Source: Rhynchonema sp. JSB1_4 (lineage: Eukaryota > Nematoda > Chromadorea > Monhysterida > Xyalidae). Taken from it: a DNA stretch of 64,000 bases. Positions 12,804 to 27,021 of the stretch are shown here, in pieces. The stretch covers positions 62,001 through 126,000 of the forward strand of contig JASAMV010007124.1 in NCBI GenBank assembly GCA_030248065.1, in the 5' to 3' direction. Under the pieces are notes generated by a model that did not search any database, had not been told where the DNA came from, and worked only from the letters and a program-made list of their open reading frames with translations. Both the position numbers and the translations under genes were made by a program. The first letter of the stretch is position 1. Each line of letters starts with the position of its first letter.

Positions 12804-15800
12804 GCAAGAAAAACACGTGTCCGTTTTCGAATTCGCAATGGAGCCCAGAAACAAGTGCTTTTTTGTGATTCTTGAGTTAAAGCAACTTCGTTTCACTTTT
12901 GCTGCCCTGCCCACTTAAATCTGACTATACATGTGATCCAGGTTAAAGGACATACCCAAACGTGTGGCTGAGCTCAAGTGACTTGGCTGTTGGTTCCTGA
13001 CACAGTTGTGGACCATAGGAACTGCTGACACTTGACGGGTGCCACTGGTGTGTGGCACATCATTTGACTCGCTTTTTGGAGAACCCAACACCAAGCGGGC
13101 ACTTCACTGTCATTGTCTATGTCCTATATCTGTTTCCGACCCTATATGTGTGCTCAAAACAATGTAAAATAGAAGGTTTCCACATTTAGGCCTTATGAGT
13201 TGCGCAATGCTCACTTTCAATTTCTACGGGTGCCACTGTGTTCCAGCCCGGTTGTTGCCGTGCTAATTCAAGGTTCTTTAGAATTCTCGCCCAAAAATTT
13301 TGTTTCCGGTGATGCGTGTTGTCGAAACGTTACATTAGTGTCGATATTACAGTAGTGCTCTCGCATATAGTGATTGGCTGTTGACAGCTGACGTTGCATG
13401 TACAGTATTTCGTGGGGCCGTCGCTCAAAAGGTAGCGGATAGCACATTGTGTGTGTGTGTGGTTGTTGAATTTTGTGGGAACGGTTCTTCACAGCGTAAT
13501 ATACGTTGAAGCTTGGTCCACTCCTGGATTGGAGAGTTGTGAGCGCTGGGTTGTACCGTACTGTGTGGCAGCAGACACAAACCGCACCGCGGCACCCCCA
13601 AAAAGCGTGTCAGTAAGGCGCCAAAACTTTTTGCACACACACTTCCCTTGTTTCGCCACCGGGCTGCGCAGACATGCAAAAGAAGACGGAGCATCAAATG
13701 CGGTATAATAAGGAAGGACCGCTTCCGGGGATCAGTCCAAGTTGGGCACCAACAGTCAATAACGGCACTGTGAAATGCAGTCTTGGGCCACAAATCAGCC
13801 TGGCCACTGGAGACCACATAAATTGGCACCTTTTACGGATGTTTCGATGCTTTGAACTGAGAACACACCAACTGTTGCATATGCTGTCTGTAGGGTACGG
13901 AGCAAAAGGTGGGTTCAAGGTCTTTGTGTTGTTGTCACACCGCACTAATTGAGGTTCAATACTTTCTGATTTCAATCCAGTTGTGAGCAGTTTTCAAGAT
14001 TATGGTTGTGTCACAAAATGGTAGCCTGACCAGATTTTAGTGATGTCATAAAATAGTCGACAAATGTTTCACGCTCTAGGTACCCATGGCTCTAGGTACA
14101 TGCGTACCCATGTATGATACCACTCACGACCAGCAGCAGACTGCTCACCCCTTGTCCCCACCCCGTATCCTTCACGCTCCACCAAGCCAACCACAGCCAA
14201 ACAAACCTTCGGTCTTCATAATGCGTTGAGCTGCGTGTGAGTCTCAACTCTGCTCTGGTGCTCTTGGGTACAAGAAAACATGGCGCCAGCAAAGGCGGTC
14301 ATTATCAGCCACGGACCCTACAACCTGACATGTATATGGTAGATTTAGGTGAAAGTTGGTTGGCGCGGCTGTTTGTGTCCACAAAGGTGACACTACCGGC
14401 TTCCGGGGTCAAACTCTCGGCAACCAGACATCACAGCTTGAAAACAAATGCTTCCTAGGTGCCCAAAATTTTTAGTCATGACCTGAAACTTTTGCTGCAC
14501 CCAATATTCTGCCGCATATTAGCTAATGTGCTCTTTTTGGCGCTTCATTACATGTGCGATTTTGGACCAAAGTCCGGAAGTCTTTTTTCGCCATTGCGAC
14601 CAGCGTTTGCTGTTTTGAGTTAGGTTTATGTGGATCTCAAGTTTATTATTTAAATATTTATTTATTTTAACAACTTGCAGGTGTGCCTCATCGCCAATAA
14701 AGCATTCGATTGAAAAGATGACCAACTTGGACAGTAATAACACATGATGTTATCAACCAAGAACTTCAATTCCCACGCCTCACACTGCCACTGTCCATTT
14801 GGGTGAACCAGAAAATGCAATCTAATTATGACTCAATATATTTATTTGTTTGGGCAAACTTCACATAAATCAATTCAATGACATTCAACTTATTGAATTC
14901 CAATGTTGCCTCCCGCGGAGGCGGCTCGGCTCCACCTCCTACGGAAATAAACAACGACTAAAATTATTCGCATTGTTATTAGATATTGTTTGTTGACAAA
15001 ATTGGTTGACGCCAACACTCGCACGCTGATTCACCCGGCACACAAATCTTGTGTGCTGCTGCCAAAGTTCGCAGCTGGATTTGCATCAAACCACCCGCCT
15101 ATGCAACCGCTAACTCATCATTGTCAACCGAATAGCCAAAGGGGAGGATCCTGATTCCAAAACGACCAAAGTCACGAACAAGTTTAAAGGTCGGTTCCGC
15201 TTTTCTACACCGTTCCTGTTGCTCTTTTGCGGCTACCACCAATCATGTGCGTGTCAATTTGCGTGTCATTTGATGCTGATCTTATGTATTTCGTGCACAT
15301 TTTTGTTTCCATAATCACAGACTCCGACAATGCCATATGTATGTATGTATACCTAGGCATCAACTTTCTCTTATCTGAGAGCGTTCAAAAATCGGCGTTC
15401 ATGAAAAAACTTTTCAATTCCCAGCTATGGTCATATTGTGCAATCATTTTCTGGGATTTGCATCGTGTAGTAAGTAATATTTTCGTCTGGGTCGTGTAGG
15501 CGGCTAGTGGACAAGTCGGGCACCACAGATGTTATTGGGCTCACGTTTCGATTGCCCGACAATCACTGTGCATGTCAACGTATGTAACTGGACTGTACCT
15601 AAGATTATTTAACTGGTTCAGTGACATGTGGGCGAAATCGGGCAGATAAAGTTTAAACGTCATGAATAACAGGAACGTTACTAACGAGCCAAATGTTTCC
15701 CAAACCATCATGTCAAGCTTGAGAACTTTATGTGTGAACTTCAATCTCAATTCATTCTGTTTTCAGCGTCGACATCCCATCTCTGTCTCCACATGGTGTA

Positions 15801-16187
15801 TCCATAGTGTGTGAAACATCACCAAGCTGGACCATCATCATCACGTGTACTGCATGTTTGTGCTGCCCCCGAGCGCAGTGCTGGCTGTCCCAAAGGCACG
15901 GGGCGCGAGCATCAACCTCTCGGTGCAACAGTCACTCATCAGTTATGTCTGTGTCTGGCTGCTTGTCGTTCAATTGGCCGTACCCAGGGTGCAAGGTTCG
16001 TTGCTGTAAGGGAGGGAGTTTTATACAGTCCACCACCTGGGACCACGGATGTTTTGCCACTTGGTTCCGGTTGTGTTGTCTCTTGCCTACACAACATAAA
16101 TTGTGAGTCTCTGGTGTTTCACAAACAGATGACACATCTGACCCTGAGCGATTGCATGACACAATGAACCAACGATGAAAATGGCCC

Positions 16188-19100
16188 ATGTTTCCCACCC
16201 GAGCGTCTTTCCCAAACCCAGCTTTCCCACACATTGCAGCATCCCCTATCGCATCATTTGGCTCATCGTCCTACAGCGTCTGGTCATCGCTCGGCGGCGG
16301 GGCGACCCCATTCGATCAGCCCACAATCGACCTGTCGCAGATTATGCCCAGTTCGCTGTCCGATGCGTGCCAGCGACATTTGAAGAAGACCACGCGTCGG
16401 CGACGTGACCAACCGTTCCACTTTTCCGACTTCAAACAGGGATCCTATCGACTCGGACAACTATTCTGTCGCACACAGTACCACTTGGAAATACATGCCA
16501 ACGGACAAGTCAACGGCACCAGACTCGATAACAGTCCATTTGGTGAGTTGCTATCAGTTTGTTTCCAAGTTGTTTCCACTGGCTGATGGGCCATGAAGTT
16601 CACACTGAGCGCAAGCGGTCTTCGCGTTGTTTCAAGCTGGAAAGCGCAAGAGCATTTCAAAAATATCCAGCACTACGTGTCCGGTTCATATTACATGCAA
16701 CAGAGCTTTCCAGAGAATGAACAAAAACATATCCAAATTTACGCAAAGGGTGTCGGTTTCTGCATTGCATTCAAGAAAACACAGTTTTGTGGGTCATCAA
16801 GCCCAGACCAACTAGACCGTCTCTGACTGCGTATATGTGTGTGTATGTATGTATGTATGTGTCGGTGTCTGTCTCTCCCCAACACCATCAATTTTGATAC
16901 TCCCGACCGAACGGTCATGCGGGTGTTTCATTTTGACTCTCATGGTCGAGGAGTTTCGAATTTGAATTTAGCATAACTTGGGGTGAATATAGGTTTGTCT
17001 TGTGCCAGGGTTGAGCAAAAAAACTTGCATTCAAGAAAGGTTTCTGAAAAAAAAATTTTGAAAAAAATTCTCTCAAGAGTCGAAAAATTTTCTTCACACA
17101 ATCACTTTTGGGTATTTGGTATCTAGATGCCCCAAATCATGTTGTGATACCTGTCCGTGATACATGAGACACAGTGTGCATGTACCTATAACGTGGTACT
17201 TCGGTGTTACAGCCTATCGGGGAGCTTGAAGTCAATCAGATTCAGCTACCCGACATGTGTTTCTGCAGCTGATTGTCTGAATTTGATGTATTGTGTTATT
17301 TGATTCTTTCCAAAAATTCTTTCCAATGCTGTCTTGTGCACACGCATTATTCTTTTGTGGTGGTTTGATGAGCATCAATTGGGCATGAGTCGTCGTGTTG
17401 TCCTGGCACGCTGCCAAGCGAGAGCATCAGCAAATCAAAGATGAGTATCATAAGATAACGAGTACACTCAACTTGTGCTCCTGAGCGCAGTGTCATTTTA
17501 TTGTCAAAACACTTGCGGCTGTGCTGGTAGAGGTCGGTACGGTTACTGCCAAGTGTACGGACATGAACCTAGCCCACTGCATCCCAATTGTGCCATGCCA
17601 CGCCGTTTGGTTGCCTGCAAAGTTCCAAATTTGACGTTTGACTGCTGAGTTCTGGTGTGAGCCTCGAGCAGGACAGCGTCAACAACCGTGCACAGAATCT
17701 CATTGAACCAAACAATCGATCAGCACTATGTTGTTGGGTGTACACAATTGCGTTGGGACGCAATATGGTTGTCAGCCTGAGACGCATCTCAAACATAGGC
17801 AGACAATATCTCATCCTTGCATTCGTTGCAACTCAAATTCTCAAAATGGAACGGGAAAGGGATATCGAAGGCGCTTTTAATTTGCCCATTGCTTGTTGCT
17901 TTGACTTGCACAATCCAGTCGTATGTAGTTGACACCGGACTGGTTTCTACGCGACACCGAAATTTTCAGCTCTAGACGGATGGCGTGAAGGCGCGAAAAG
18001 CGCATATTTAAACGAGTGTGCAAGCAGTGGGAAATGTTTGTGTCAGTTTCATGCGCTTGGTATACATGTGCAGTGCCAGGTGCGTCTGCTGTCCGATGGG
18101 CCGTTTATCTTAACAAACTTGTCACAATTTAACTTCAACAATACCATTGAAAAATCAGCCGGCAGACGGACTTATGTACTATGGACGGCAACTTACTGTA
18201 ATATCAAGTTGCACACACCAAAAGCACAACCCACCCAGTGAAAGAAGGCAGAGTGAGACAACAAAAGCACGCTCAAGGGACAACAAGTGTGTCCGCTTTC
18301 AGGCTTAGAAACGTTTAGTGAGATCGCGTTTTTTGGCGCTTTCCGGTATCGACCTGGATCCGTCTTGCAGGCTCCTCCCAAAAAAATCTGGAATATATCT
18401 ATAATTGAACCCTAGGGACGTTCTTCTATGCACCATTTGACCGTCGCTTACGTCATAGGTGCTCAGTTTGGAAGTTTTGTGACGTTCGTTCCAGATGCAA
18501 CCCAGATATACCTAAACGAGGTTAAGTCGATTTAGCATGCACTTGGATCGTATCGCATCGCTTGCGTTACGTCATCACAGATGGGTGGGGGCGGAAGGTA
18601 AACCGGTCCACCATACCCTTGCGTTCTGTGGGTGTCAGTGCCTTGGTACTACAGCTTGGAATTTTCTTGTGAAACAATTTGAGATTGAAGCGGTCTTCCT
18701 CCCAAAGCTCAATTGAGCTTAACCGTTGCGTAGGCACATTCCGAAAAGCACACAGCTCGGCAACAGCCCTAGCAACAAACAGTCATGGCTATGCAAATAA
18801 TGGCGGATCACGTGTGCACAAACCTTTTGTCACATCACACGTTCTGGCCAGCTGACAATTATTGGATCCGAAATCGTGGGAAAACAAGAAAAATGTGAGC
18901 AAATGTACGGGCAGTACCAAAGAGACTTCAGAATCGAAGCAGTAGACGCTATACTGGCAGACAGGTTTCACTCATTGAAGTCGGCTTTTCTTGACAAAGC
19001 CGTTAACGGGGTTGTTAAGGCGACAACTTCTGTTGACAAGATTCTTGTGTGTTATTCGAAATGTGATTTATCCGTCCATGTATTGTTTGCATTTGAGCTC

Positions 19101-22100
19101 AGAGCTGTGTGCATGGGGGTTGTTGTCTGGTGAAACGAGTGTGATGGCAGGTGTTCCGTGTGGTTTCGTGTGAGACTTCGACGCATAAAGGGACTTTTGG
19201 ATTTTTCAAACTTTATCTCAGTTCAGCGGCTGCTTGAAAAGCAGTTGACGTACGTAATTCCTTTCCAGACATCATGTGCGTGGGTTCAGTCGCACACTAT
19301 TGACGGAGTGTCAACCACTTTACAAACGACTAAAAAGCTAAATAAAACAAAATCCACGCACACTCAGGATTTTGGCCCGGAACACGATACACGAGAGAGC
19401 GGTCTGCCATGTTTTGTATTTTGCAATATCGCTTCACTATCAGCTCAGTCGGTTTGTTGGAAAATCTGGGCCCGCTATTTCTCACGGAAGCAAATTAGCA
19501 TCGACTGATTTTGTAAGGCCCTTAGGTTATCTTGGGTGTGCCGAGCGTATTTTGCGACATCTATGGCGGTTCCCATCAACTACAGTTTTCAACTTTGCGT
19601 GTGTTCGTTTCGACCAAGTTTATCTATGTTATTGTACTCTCGATATGTGTTCTGATCATCAACGTGTTACAGTTTTCTGCGCAATTGGAAGCACAAAAGT
19701 GCATAAGCGCGGGGGAAAATGATACCTGCCTTAGAAAAATGGTGTTCAAGCATGGGCTCACGAGGATCGGGGTTCGTTACGGGGAGCAATAATAAAATTA
19801 TAATTTTTCATTTTATTATTTGAAAAAGATTGATATGCAATTTTTAACAGCAACACTGTCTGTGTTGCACCTAGAATGCCACCGAAGTGCTGGTAGATCT
19901 TTTATACTTATAGTTGTACCTATAACTGCTATTTTGGGCTTGGGCCACGTCAGAATCAACCCTGATATAATCGAATCATTAATTTGAACTATGTAGGTAT
20001 ATTGTACAGTATGTTACAGTGATCGCCAGATTGTAATCGCGTTCATACGTATAAAATTGTGGTGTTCTTGGCCGAGATTTGTTGGGCACAAACCGGCAGT
20101 GAAATGGGCCAATTTACTGTCGATGGCCGCCAGAACTACAGATGCCCGTTTGACAAAATCGAGGGCTTCGGCGTTGGGGATGACTGATGTGACCAGGTGT
20201 GCTTCAGCAGGGGCCAACTCTGTCACACTTTTTCACACCGATGCGGCCCGTCAAAGTATGGATTTGTTGGGTACACACACTGTAACCGACATGCCCTGCG
20301 ACGGAAAGGAATCACCAACTGAACACATTTGAACTGACTTCGGTTATTATTTGTGTCTGCCTTCCTAGGCGTTTTAGGCGCAGTCGCATCTCGGAGCCAC
20401 TGATACATTGACCAAACACAGCCGAGACATGTGGTTCCCAAGAATATCCAAGAGCGATTGACCGTTGTCGTGACAAGCCCAATAAATGACCTGTATACAC
20501 ACAGACACACCGTGCTTTGTCTGGGTCTGTGCGTTTGACACAAAAGTGCCGGAAGCAGCGTCCCGGCGCGCGGGTCTCTTTTTGAAACTTTTTTCCCTGA
20601 GAAATGACAGCGACCGCCGACAACAACAGATGACAAACGCGTGCTGTGTCGCGCGGGGTTACGGTACCTAGCGGTGATATCGTACATCGTTGAGACTTCA
20701 AGTGTCCGATCTGAAGATGCCCCAGCACCACGCGTTTATCTGTGAAACATCTGTGGACTTGGGTTGTAGCCATGCGTGGTCGTGTACTCGGCTGTTTGTG
20801 ACGTGCTGGTACAGTATGTTTTGGTAGAATTAAGGACAAAAAGTGTCTCTGGTTGTCAGCATAATTATTGACATCACTGATCTTCTTCGCTGGTTCCGAA
20901 CGGACAACGTGCAAAACATGAGTCGTATTTGTACGCTCTGCTGCAGACTTGAAATGGCACTGATCTGGCCAAATGGTGCTCACAACATTCACCCGTCACA
21001 AGCCAACCTAAAGCTAGTCCAGGAGGGTTCCTGCTGAAAATTATCAATTCACACGTATAAGTACTCATATACACGGTACCAAAGTTGAGTAATTATTGGG
21101 GCCAGTTATAGTGACAACAGCGTCGTTTTCCAAGTTCACAGTTGTGTTAACGAGGTCGTAGCTTTTTTGTGCGAACCAATTTCTGGTGATCATTTGGTGG
21201 CAGCCACAAATCACACGTTTTCCGCGCGGCTGGGTCCAGTATCTCCGTCGCTGTCTGGGCGCACGTGTAAAAACGGTGCTAAGCGCCGGCGACGGGCACT
21301 GTTTTCCTCGCCATCAGGAAGTGCTCATTTGCGTGAGCAGCAGAGGCAAACAGTTATACATGCTGCTGCTGTTGTCATCCAGTGACGCTGCTGAAAAACT
21401 GAAAATAATTCAGCAATGTGGTTATAGTCTGAATTCTCGAGCTAATTGAAATCGAGTTTGAAAATTGGGGTGTTTGACGCCTGATTAAAATGAGCTCAGT
21501 TTGACGCATGTCATTGTATGTTTATACTGTAGTGGCCATGCAACCGCACAGGCTTGGTCAGTCATAAACGTGTTTGTTGGATCCAATGTTTCACCGAGAC
21601 ACACTATATTTGCCCCATTGCCATTGGTGTGTGTCGCAGTTGCGGTGTGTGGCGTGGGTGACACAGTTGTTGCAATAGATCATTGTTTATGGAACGCTTC
21701 CGACATGCGAGCGGCCACAGAAATCGCCAACCCTGGTCTTCGTTTGTCTGGGGGTCGTCAACTGATGGATTGTCAGCGCAAAAACACGGCGATCTGTGTC
21801 CTGTCCGGGCTCAACTCAGCCAAGATCTGGGCCAAACGTTGTCCTGTTACCACAGGCCCAAATTCTCGAAAGCGCCACCGGTGGCGGTTGCGCCACTAGA
21901 AACGATGCGCTGCTGGTCGCGTATACAATTGAGGTCAGCCAGCTGGAAATTGTCATCATCGTATCTGGTGGCGCAATCGCCCCCGGTGGCGCTTTCGATA
22001 ATTTGGGCCACAGAATGTTACGTTTTTGTCTCAAACGTGCCGTGTCTTCCTGGTAATGGGGGATTTGCAGAAGCACATCGTAAAGGGCATAAGTTTGAGC

Positions 22101-23832
22101 TGCTAATGGCTTGTTTACGATCTGACTTTGTGTTGTGACCTCATATACAGGAAGCAATGTAGCAATACATACATACAGTAGTTGTGTGTTTGGCGCACTG
22201 GCAACCAGCCATTTCGGTTGTTTTGTCGTTGTGCGAAATTTGATATGAGCACAATGAAGATGTGGGCTGTTGCGCAGTGGAATACAGTTTCTTTGAAATG
22301 ATCCGCGAGCTAGGACGCGACGCATTGCAACGTATCGCATGCACGAATGGTACGACTATCAATGTCAGATCAGAGAGAGCACACAAAGACATTGGCTTCA
22401 CAAGATATCAAACTTGGTGATCTGATCGGATCGAGTGTGAGCTGCCCAGGCCACGTGACTCTATTAAGGACATTAAGAAACTTAGTTGTGCCACTAATTT
22501 CGGACAGCGTAAAAAACGTTTACCGACCTAAAATGACTAACTAACAAGCTGCACGAAATTGGCGCCTACGGTAAATTTCTTAATGATCCGCATGAATCAC
22601 GCGCTACCAAGGCAAGTCACATCCGATCACCAAGCTCGATATCGCTCTAGCATTTCGCATTTCAGGAGTTCTCGAATTCATTTCTGTGGCGTTCGGCTTG
22701 GTGAGCATCCGGGGCAAGGCCACTCAACGCTACCTGTGCATGAACAGGAAAGGCAAACTGTATTCACGGGTAAGATATTTATTTCGATATGGTTGAAAAA
22801 ACGGATATTGGTAAAAATAAGAAAATAACGTGCATAATCACTGCCATGAAGAAAATAATGTGTTTAATCACTGCCATGATCAACGGTTAGGTTTCTGTGC
22901 CTTCATATCACAAATCTATTGCCGATTCCAAAATGAACACCATTTTCATCTCCAGAAAACCTACGTGCCACGCGAGTGCATTTTTATGGAGCGAATGCTC
23001 GAGAACTACTTCAACACGTACGCATCGTGCGGGTATCCGCCGCCACGCGTTCTCAAGAACGGTCGCACTCGCAAACGGAAGTGGTACATATCACTCAGCA
23101 AGAAAGGTTAGTGCAGTGTCTTTGCATACAAATGTACGTCATGACGCCGTTTCTCTGACTGAAGCCGGGGGATTTTTCCTTTTCAGTCATGCTTTGAGGA
23201 TTATAAGCGAGAGGTTTCTACTAGAAGGGATGTTTTATTTTTTAGCCATCATCTGAGAGGGGATTCTGGAGGAACACCACAAACGACCAACAAACAACAT
23301 GCGTATAAGCAGTGTTCTGCGTATTGCAGGTCGACCACGACCGGGTCGGCGAACGAAGAAGCGCAAGAAGATCACGCATTTCGTGGTGGTGCATCTGGAC
23401 GACAAGGACTACAGTCGAGCGGCGTCCATAGCGCAATTGTCGCCGGCACAACAAGCACGTCGCTACTTCTACGACACGCACACGACACCACGCAAACAGT
23501 CACCGTTCAGCATCGAGTCGGCGCAACGACAGCGCGACACCAACCACTTGATGAACGACGAAATGTCGCGCTACGACAAATGGCACGACAGCGCCGTGTC
23601 GGACTCGGCCTTCAGCAACTTTGTGCCGATCGACGGCGGTGGCGCCGAAAGCACCTGGCACGAGATTCTCTGGCCGAAACGGACCGACGACGTCAGACAA
23701 CGACGACAGTCGAGGACTAGAAAGTACGACGCGGCCGCCTCGCCGCACAGGACTAGAAGAAGACGACTAGGGCCGGCCGCCAGACGCCAGCAGCGATGGG
23801 TGTCGACCGTAATATTCGACAGCCGGGTGTGA
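16188..23832 (+). CDS. FGF9/16/20-like: Fibroblast growth factor, FGF9/16/20 type
   Basis: Secreted signalling ligand of FGF receptor tyrosine kinases, binding heparan sulphate. Exons: about 16188-16542 (donor TTTG|GTGAGT), 22666-22769, 22956-23106, 23330-23832 (stop TGA). The order of motifs follows vertebrate FGF9: LFCRTQYHLEIHANGQVNGT, then VLEFISVAFGLVSIRG, YLCMNRKGKLYS, ECIFMERMLENYFNTY, WYISLSKKGRPRPG and KKITHF. The middle exon is exactly 104 nt, the length conserved in FGF genes, and phases match (1, 0, 1). The start is uncertain: ATG at 16188 is in frame, but a splice acceptor may lie in 16200-16240 with an upstream exon. FGF9-group members lack a classical signal peptide, and none is seen here. 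Basic clusters precede the trefoil (TTRRRR) and follow the core; the C-terminal 120 residues are Arg-rich and unlike any family I know. The first intron is 6.1 kb. Confidence 0.92.
16543..22665. other. Large first intron of the FGF gene; nothing recognised
   Basis: 6.1 kb between the first two recognisable FGF coding exons. Open frames up to 226 codons exist on the - strand (20312-20992) but lack family motifs. Long first introns of developmental ligands often hold enhancers; no specific element could be supported by eye apart from an ATGT tetranucleotide tract near 16845-16860. Confidence 0.55.
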
Positions 23833-24303
23833 CACGACAGTTGATGATTCATTGTGCGTGTGTTCGAGCAGCGGTGCTCCTCACACTGGGCACTTCTTGT
23901 CAAAGGGGCTGTCGGTATAGCCTCACTCAGATACAAGTTGGTCCCAAAAGCAAGGCCAGGATCTTGGAATGGTACCTTTCAACATAACCGTCAAAATATT
24001 TCTATTTTTTGAACAGTTAATTAATTTTGTAAAACGCTGAAACATCAAAATTTTACACTTCTTTCGGATCATCAGTATTTTTGGCCGATTTGCGCATGTT
24101 CAAGCCGCAGGGCGAAGTTCCGGAACTTCGGCGTTTCATAACTCGTTCCCTGAAGTTCGGCGAGATCCTGGCCACAAAGGCTACTTTTCCAGCGAACTTG
24201 TACCCGAGTGAGACTTCCCCTTTAATGTTTCGTGACAGAAAAAGGCTAAACTAAAATGTTGCTCAACATTTCAAAGACTTAGCACCGTCGGTTATCCCAG
24301 GCA

Positions 24304-24543
24304 AACCGACCATACTTTGCATACCGTATCACCCTGAATTCTTACACACCTAAAGTGTTTCGGGTTACTGTAGCCACGTCGCGCGTGGCTTGCGTGTGAA
24401 AGAGCCAAGATTATGAAACATTTAGCGCGCGTTGTTTATCGGCGAACCGCGCTAGACGGGGCTACATAAACCCGAAACATTTTAAGTGTGTGAGAATTCA
24501 GGGTGATACGGTATGGTCTAAGACTGCAAAGTATGGCTGGTTC
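24304..24543. mobile_element. MITE with long terminal inverted repeats
   Basis: About 50 bp at each end are inverted copies (core TACCGTATCACCCTGAATTC on the left; its complement on the right), with a further inverted CCATACTTTGC on the outside. The left arm lacks about 11 bp present on the right. No coding capacity. Confidence 0.75.
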
Positions 24544-26126
24544 GCCTTTACGTCAATAACTTGTCTTTTCAATCTCATCATGGTATAATAATGAGTTGGT
24601 CGTTTCATAATAAAGTATGTTTTTAAAATTTCCAAGTCTGTGTTTTAATAGCCTGGAATTATAACGATTCTGTTTGCTAGTCGGTGCTTTCGCTGCGAAC
24701 GGTATTTCAAAATTGTCAAGAGCAAAACGGCTCCCAAATTCGATGACTGATGGTATAATATAAATGTGTACTGTAATTAGAATGTGAGTCACCGAGACTG
24801 ACTTGAAAAAGGCTGTGCAAGTTGTTTATTCATGTAGGTAGTAAATTTTGTTATTGTTTTTTATATTGTTCCCGCGAAACGGTTGCGTCCGTGGTCCCGT
24901 ATTATACATTTTCTCAAACTTTCGACCACAATGAACCTTCAACAACTGAATAGTATGTTTCTGTTTTCAAAACTCATGTTAAATATCAGCGAAACGGCGT
25001 CGTCCAATAGTCCACTTGCTACGGTTATATTTTCGCAACGACTTGTATTATAAAGCCTGTCTTGTGGCGGTTGTGTCTTTTGTTGTTCAAAACGCATTAC
25101 AAATACTAAAATTCTACTTTGTAAAATCGTAAATGTTCGCGACGTGTGCCAAATATTTTAATTTTCATGTATTTTGTCCAAATATTGTAAATAATCAGAA
25201 TTCCACGCTTTTTCATAGATATAATTGACGTTTGTCTCTGCTGCTGCTGCCCTTTCTCTCCGACAAAGTTGGGCGCATTCATACATTCCTACAGTGATTT
25301 TAGTTTGATCTAAGTCAAGCCGCTTCGTTATTTTTTGCACAACAAACAACCTGTGATCGAACATTCGTTTTATCTGCTGTCATACAAACAAACCCATTTT
25401 TGGCCTTCTTTTTGGCGTTTCTTTACCGCAAACCTACAGTTATTTTGGGCGATATATCGTTTTTGATCTTCGTAACATTTTACACTGTGCCGTCTGCCGT
25501 TCTAGTTGTTACTGGTTGCCGTTCAAACGCGCGCGAAACAAAACGCTGTTATATTGTGATGTTTGTTGTTTCTTAATTCTGTATTTATTAACAATGCTAA
25601 TATTTCGAATGTAATAATAAAAGTTTGAATTTGAACATTAAACCGACGATCAACTTCAACTGTAGCTCATTTTTATGCCTATTATTAGTCTTTCGCACGA
25701 AATTAGCTGTCGAAACAGCACGAAACGAACACACGCAACGGACAGGCGTCAAACATCATACACAAACAAATCACAGCGCGAACAATAGAATATTAATCAT
25801 AATAATAATAACTGATAATACAGTTCCACATATTGAAATATTTGACAATCGGTAATGGAGAACAAATCCGGCATAAAGTGATACGAAACGGATTTATACC
25901 AATTTCTTGAAAACAAAAAACAAGTGGCCACTGACTGGTGTGTGCAGAATCAAAATCAAAGTGTTCTTAGGCGTTGGAAACCAGCTATATGTTGTAGATT
26001 CTGAGCTTTGACAAAAGAAAAGATAGGCAGAACTCCCGGGACCTCAAATGGATGCAGTTGTATTATGTACCGCTAAGTGTCGGAAATTCAGTAACACACG
26101 TGCACGACAAGCAAGAAAATTACTAC

Positions 26127-26279
26127 TACAGTTCCGGGTGCAATTCTAGGCTGAAAGTTGAAGTCGCGTGCACGTGCGTGCACGCGAAGTGACTTCGACT
26201 TTGCCTATACTTTGCACTGTTTCGCACGCGCGTGCACGCGACTTCAACTTTCAGCCTAGAATTGCACCCGGTACTGTAG
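26127..26279. mobile_element. Short palindromic MITE
   Basis: Inverted arms of about 45 bp (CCGGGTGCAATTCTAGGCTG on the left and its complement on the right) around a GC-rich centre with repeated GTGCACG words. It can form one long hairpin. Confidence 0.7.
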
Positions 26280-26402
26280 GTATATTGGTCGCACAGCGAC
26301 TTTATAAGGATCCGTCTAAGAGTTTTCCTGAATGGCAAAGCACGTCTCGGTGCAGATCACCAGTGTGAATTTACATTTTTCCAAAACATTTCTGCCGGTA
26401 TA

Positions 26403-26668
26403 GTAAATTTCTAATTTCGTTGCCTCATGCATTCTTACAGACGCAGGGAAACTCCCGTTCGAAGTCGAAGCAGGCAACAAGCTCAACACACAGTCAACAA
26501 GCCACGCAGCTGACACACACAGCTTGTGTGACTGAAACATTCGAAACGCAAACGAGCCAGCTGCGTGGCTTGTTTTACTGTGTGTTGTGCTTGTTGCCTG
26601 CTTCGACTTCGAACGGGAGTTTTCCTACGTCTGTAAGAATGCATGAGGCAACGAAATTAGAAACTTAC
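26403..26668. mobile_element. Tc1/mariner-like MITE, copy 1
   Basis: 266 bp bounded by TA on both sides, with very long inverted arms starting GTAARTTTCTARTTTCGTTG. The element is essentially one hairpin of about 120-bp arms. A second copy lies at 42877-43132 with the same ends and about 90% similarity by eye. TA target duplication and the palindromic structure fit a mariner-type MITE. Confidence 0.8.
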
Positions 26669-26841
26669 TATATCACGGTTGAGTGGCTTGAACATAATGA
26701 CTGCGATACAGGCAAAAATGTTTTGGGAAAAATATAAACAGGTGCTTGCTTGAGATCTGCAGCGTGACGTGCTTTACCATTCAGGAAAAATTTTGGATGG
26801 ATTCTTATAAAGCTACTGAGCGACCAATACAATGTATAGGC

Positions 26842-27021
26842 AAACTACGCCAACACGAGCCCGATTTCGGAGGTGGTGAACTTGCAAAAAGCAAAGAAAG
26901 AGAAAATCATCATGCTCCATGTTGTATGCCACAACGCGTAACGTTTCCCAAATCAGCAGCCACGTCATGAATGTTTCACCATTTTGCCAGCTCCGAAATC
27001 GGGCTCGTGTTGGCGTAGTTT
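26842..27021. mobile_element. Inverted-repeat MITE
   Basis: Arms of about 35 bp starting AAACTACGCCAACACGAGCC on the left with the exact complement ending at 27021. No coding content and no certain target duplication. Confidence 0.7.

Larger units (their letters stand above)
5276..16187. other. Spacer between NRF-6-like and FGF genes; no gene recognised
   Basis: About 10.9 kb with no recognisable protein domain on either strand. It probably holds the NRF-6-like 3' UTR (an AATAAA lies near 6085), the FGF promoter and possibly a 5' FGF exon that I could not identify. Contents listed separately: a decayed hAT-like element (7687-8094), a TG tract (9597-9629) and a 2.6 kb inverted-repeat element (10181-12803) with a nested hAT MITE. 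Short open frames such as 7293-7706 on the - strand show no family signature. Confidence 0.6.

Noticed and set aside
20312..20992. Open frame of 226 codons on the - strand inside the FGF intron
   Set aside because: No recognisable motif, and an overlapping frame of similar length is also open; likely chance.
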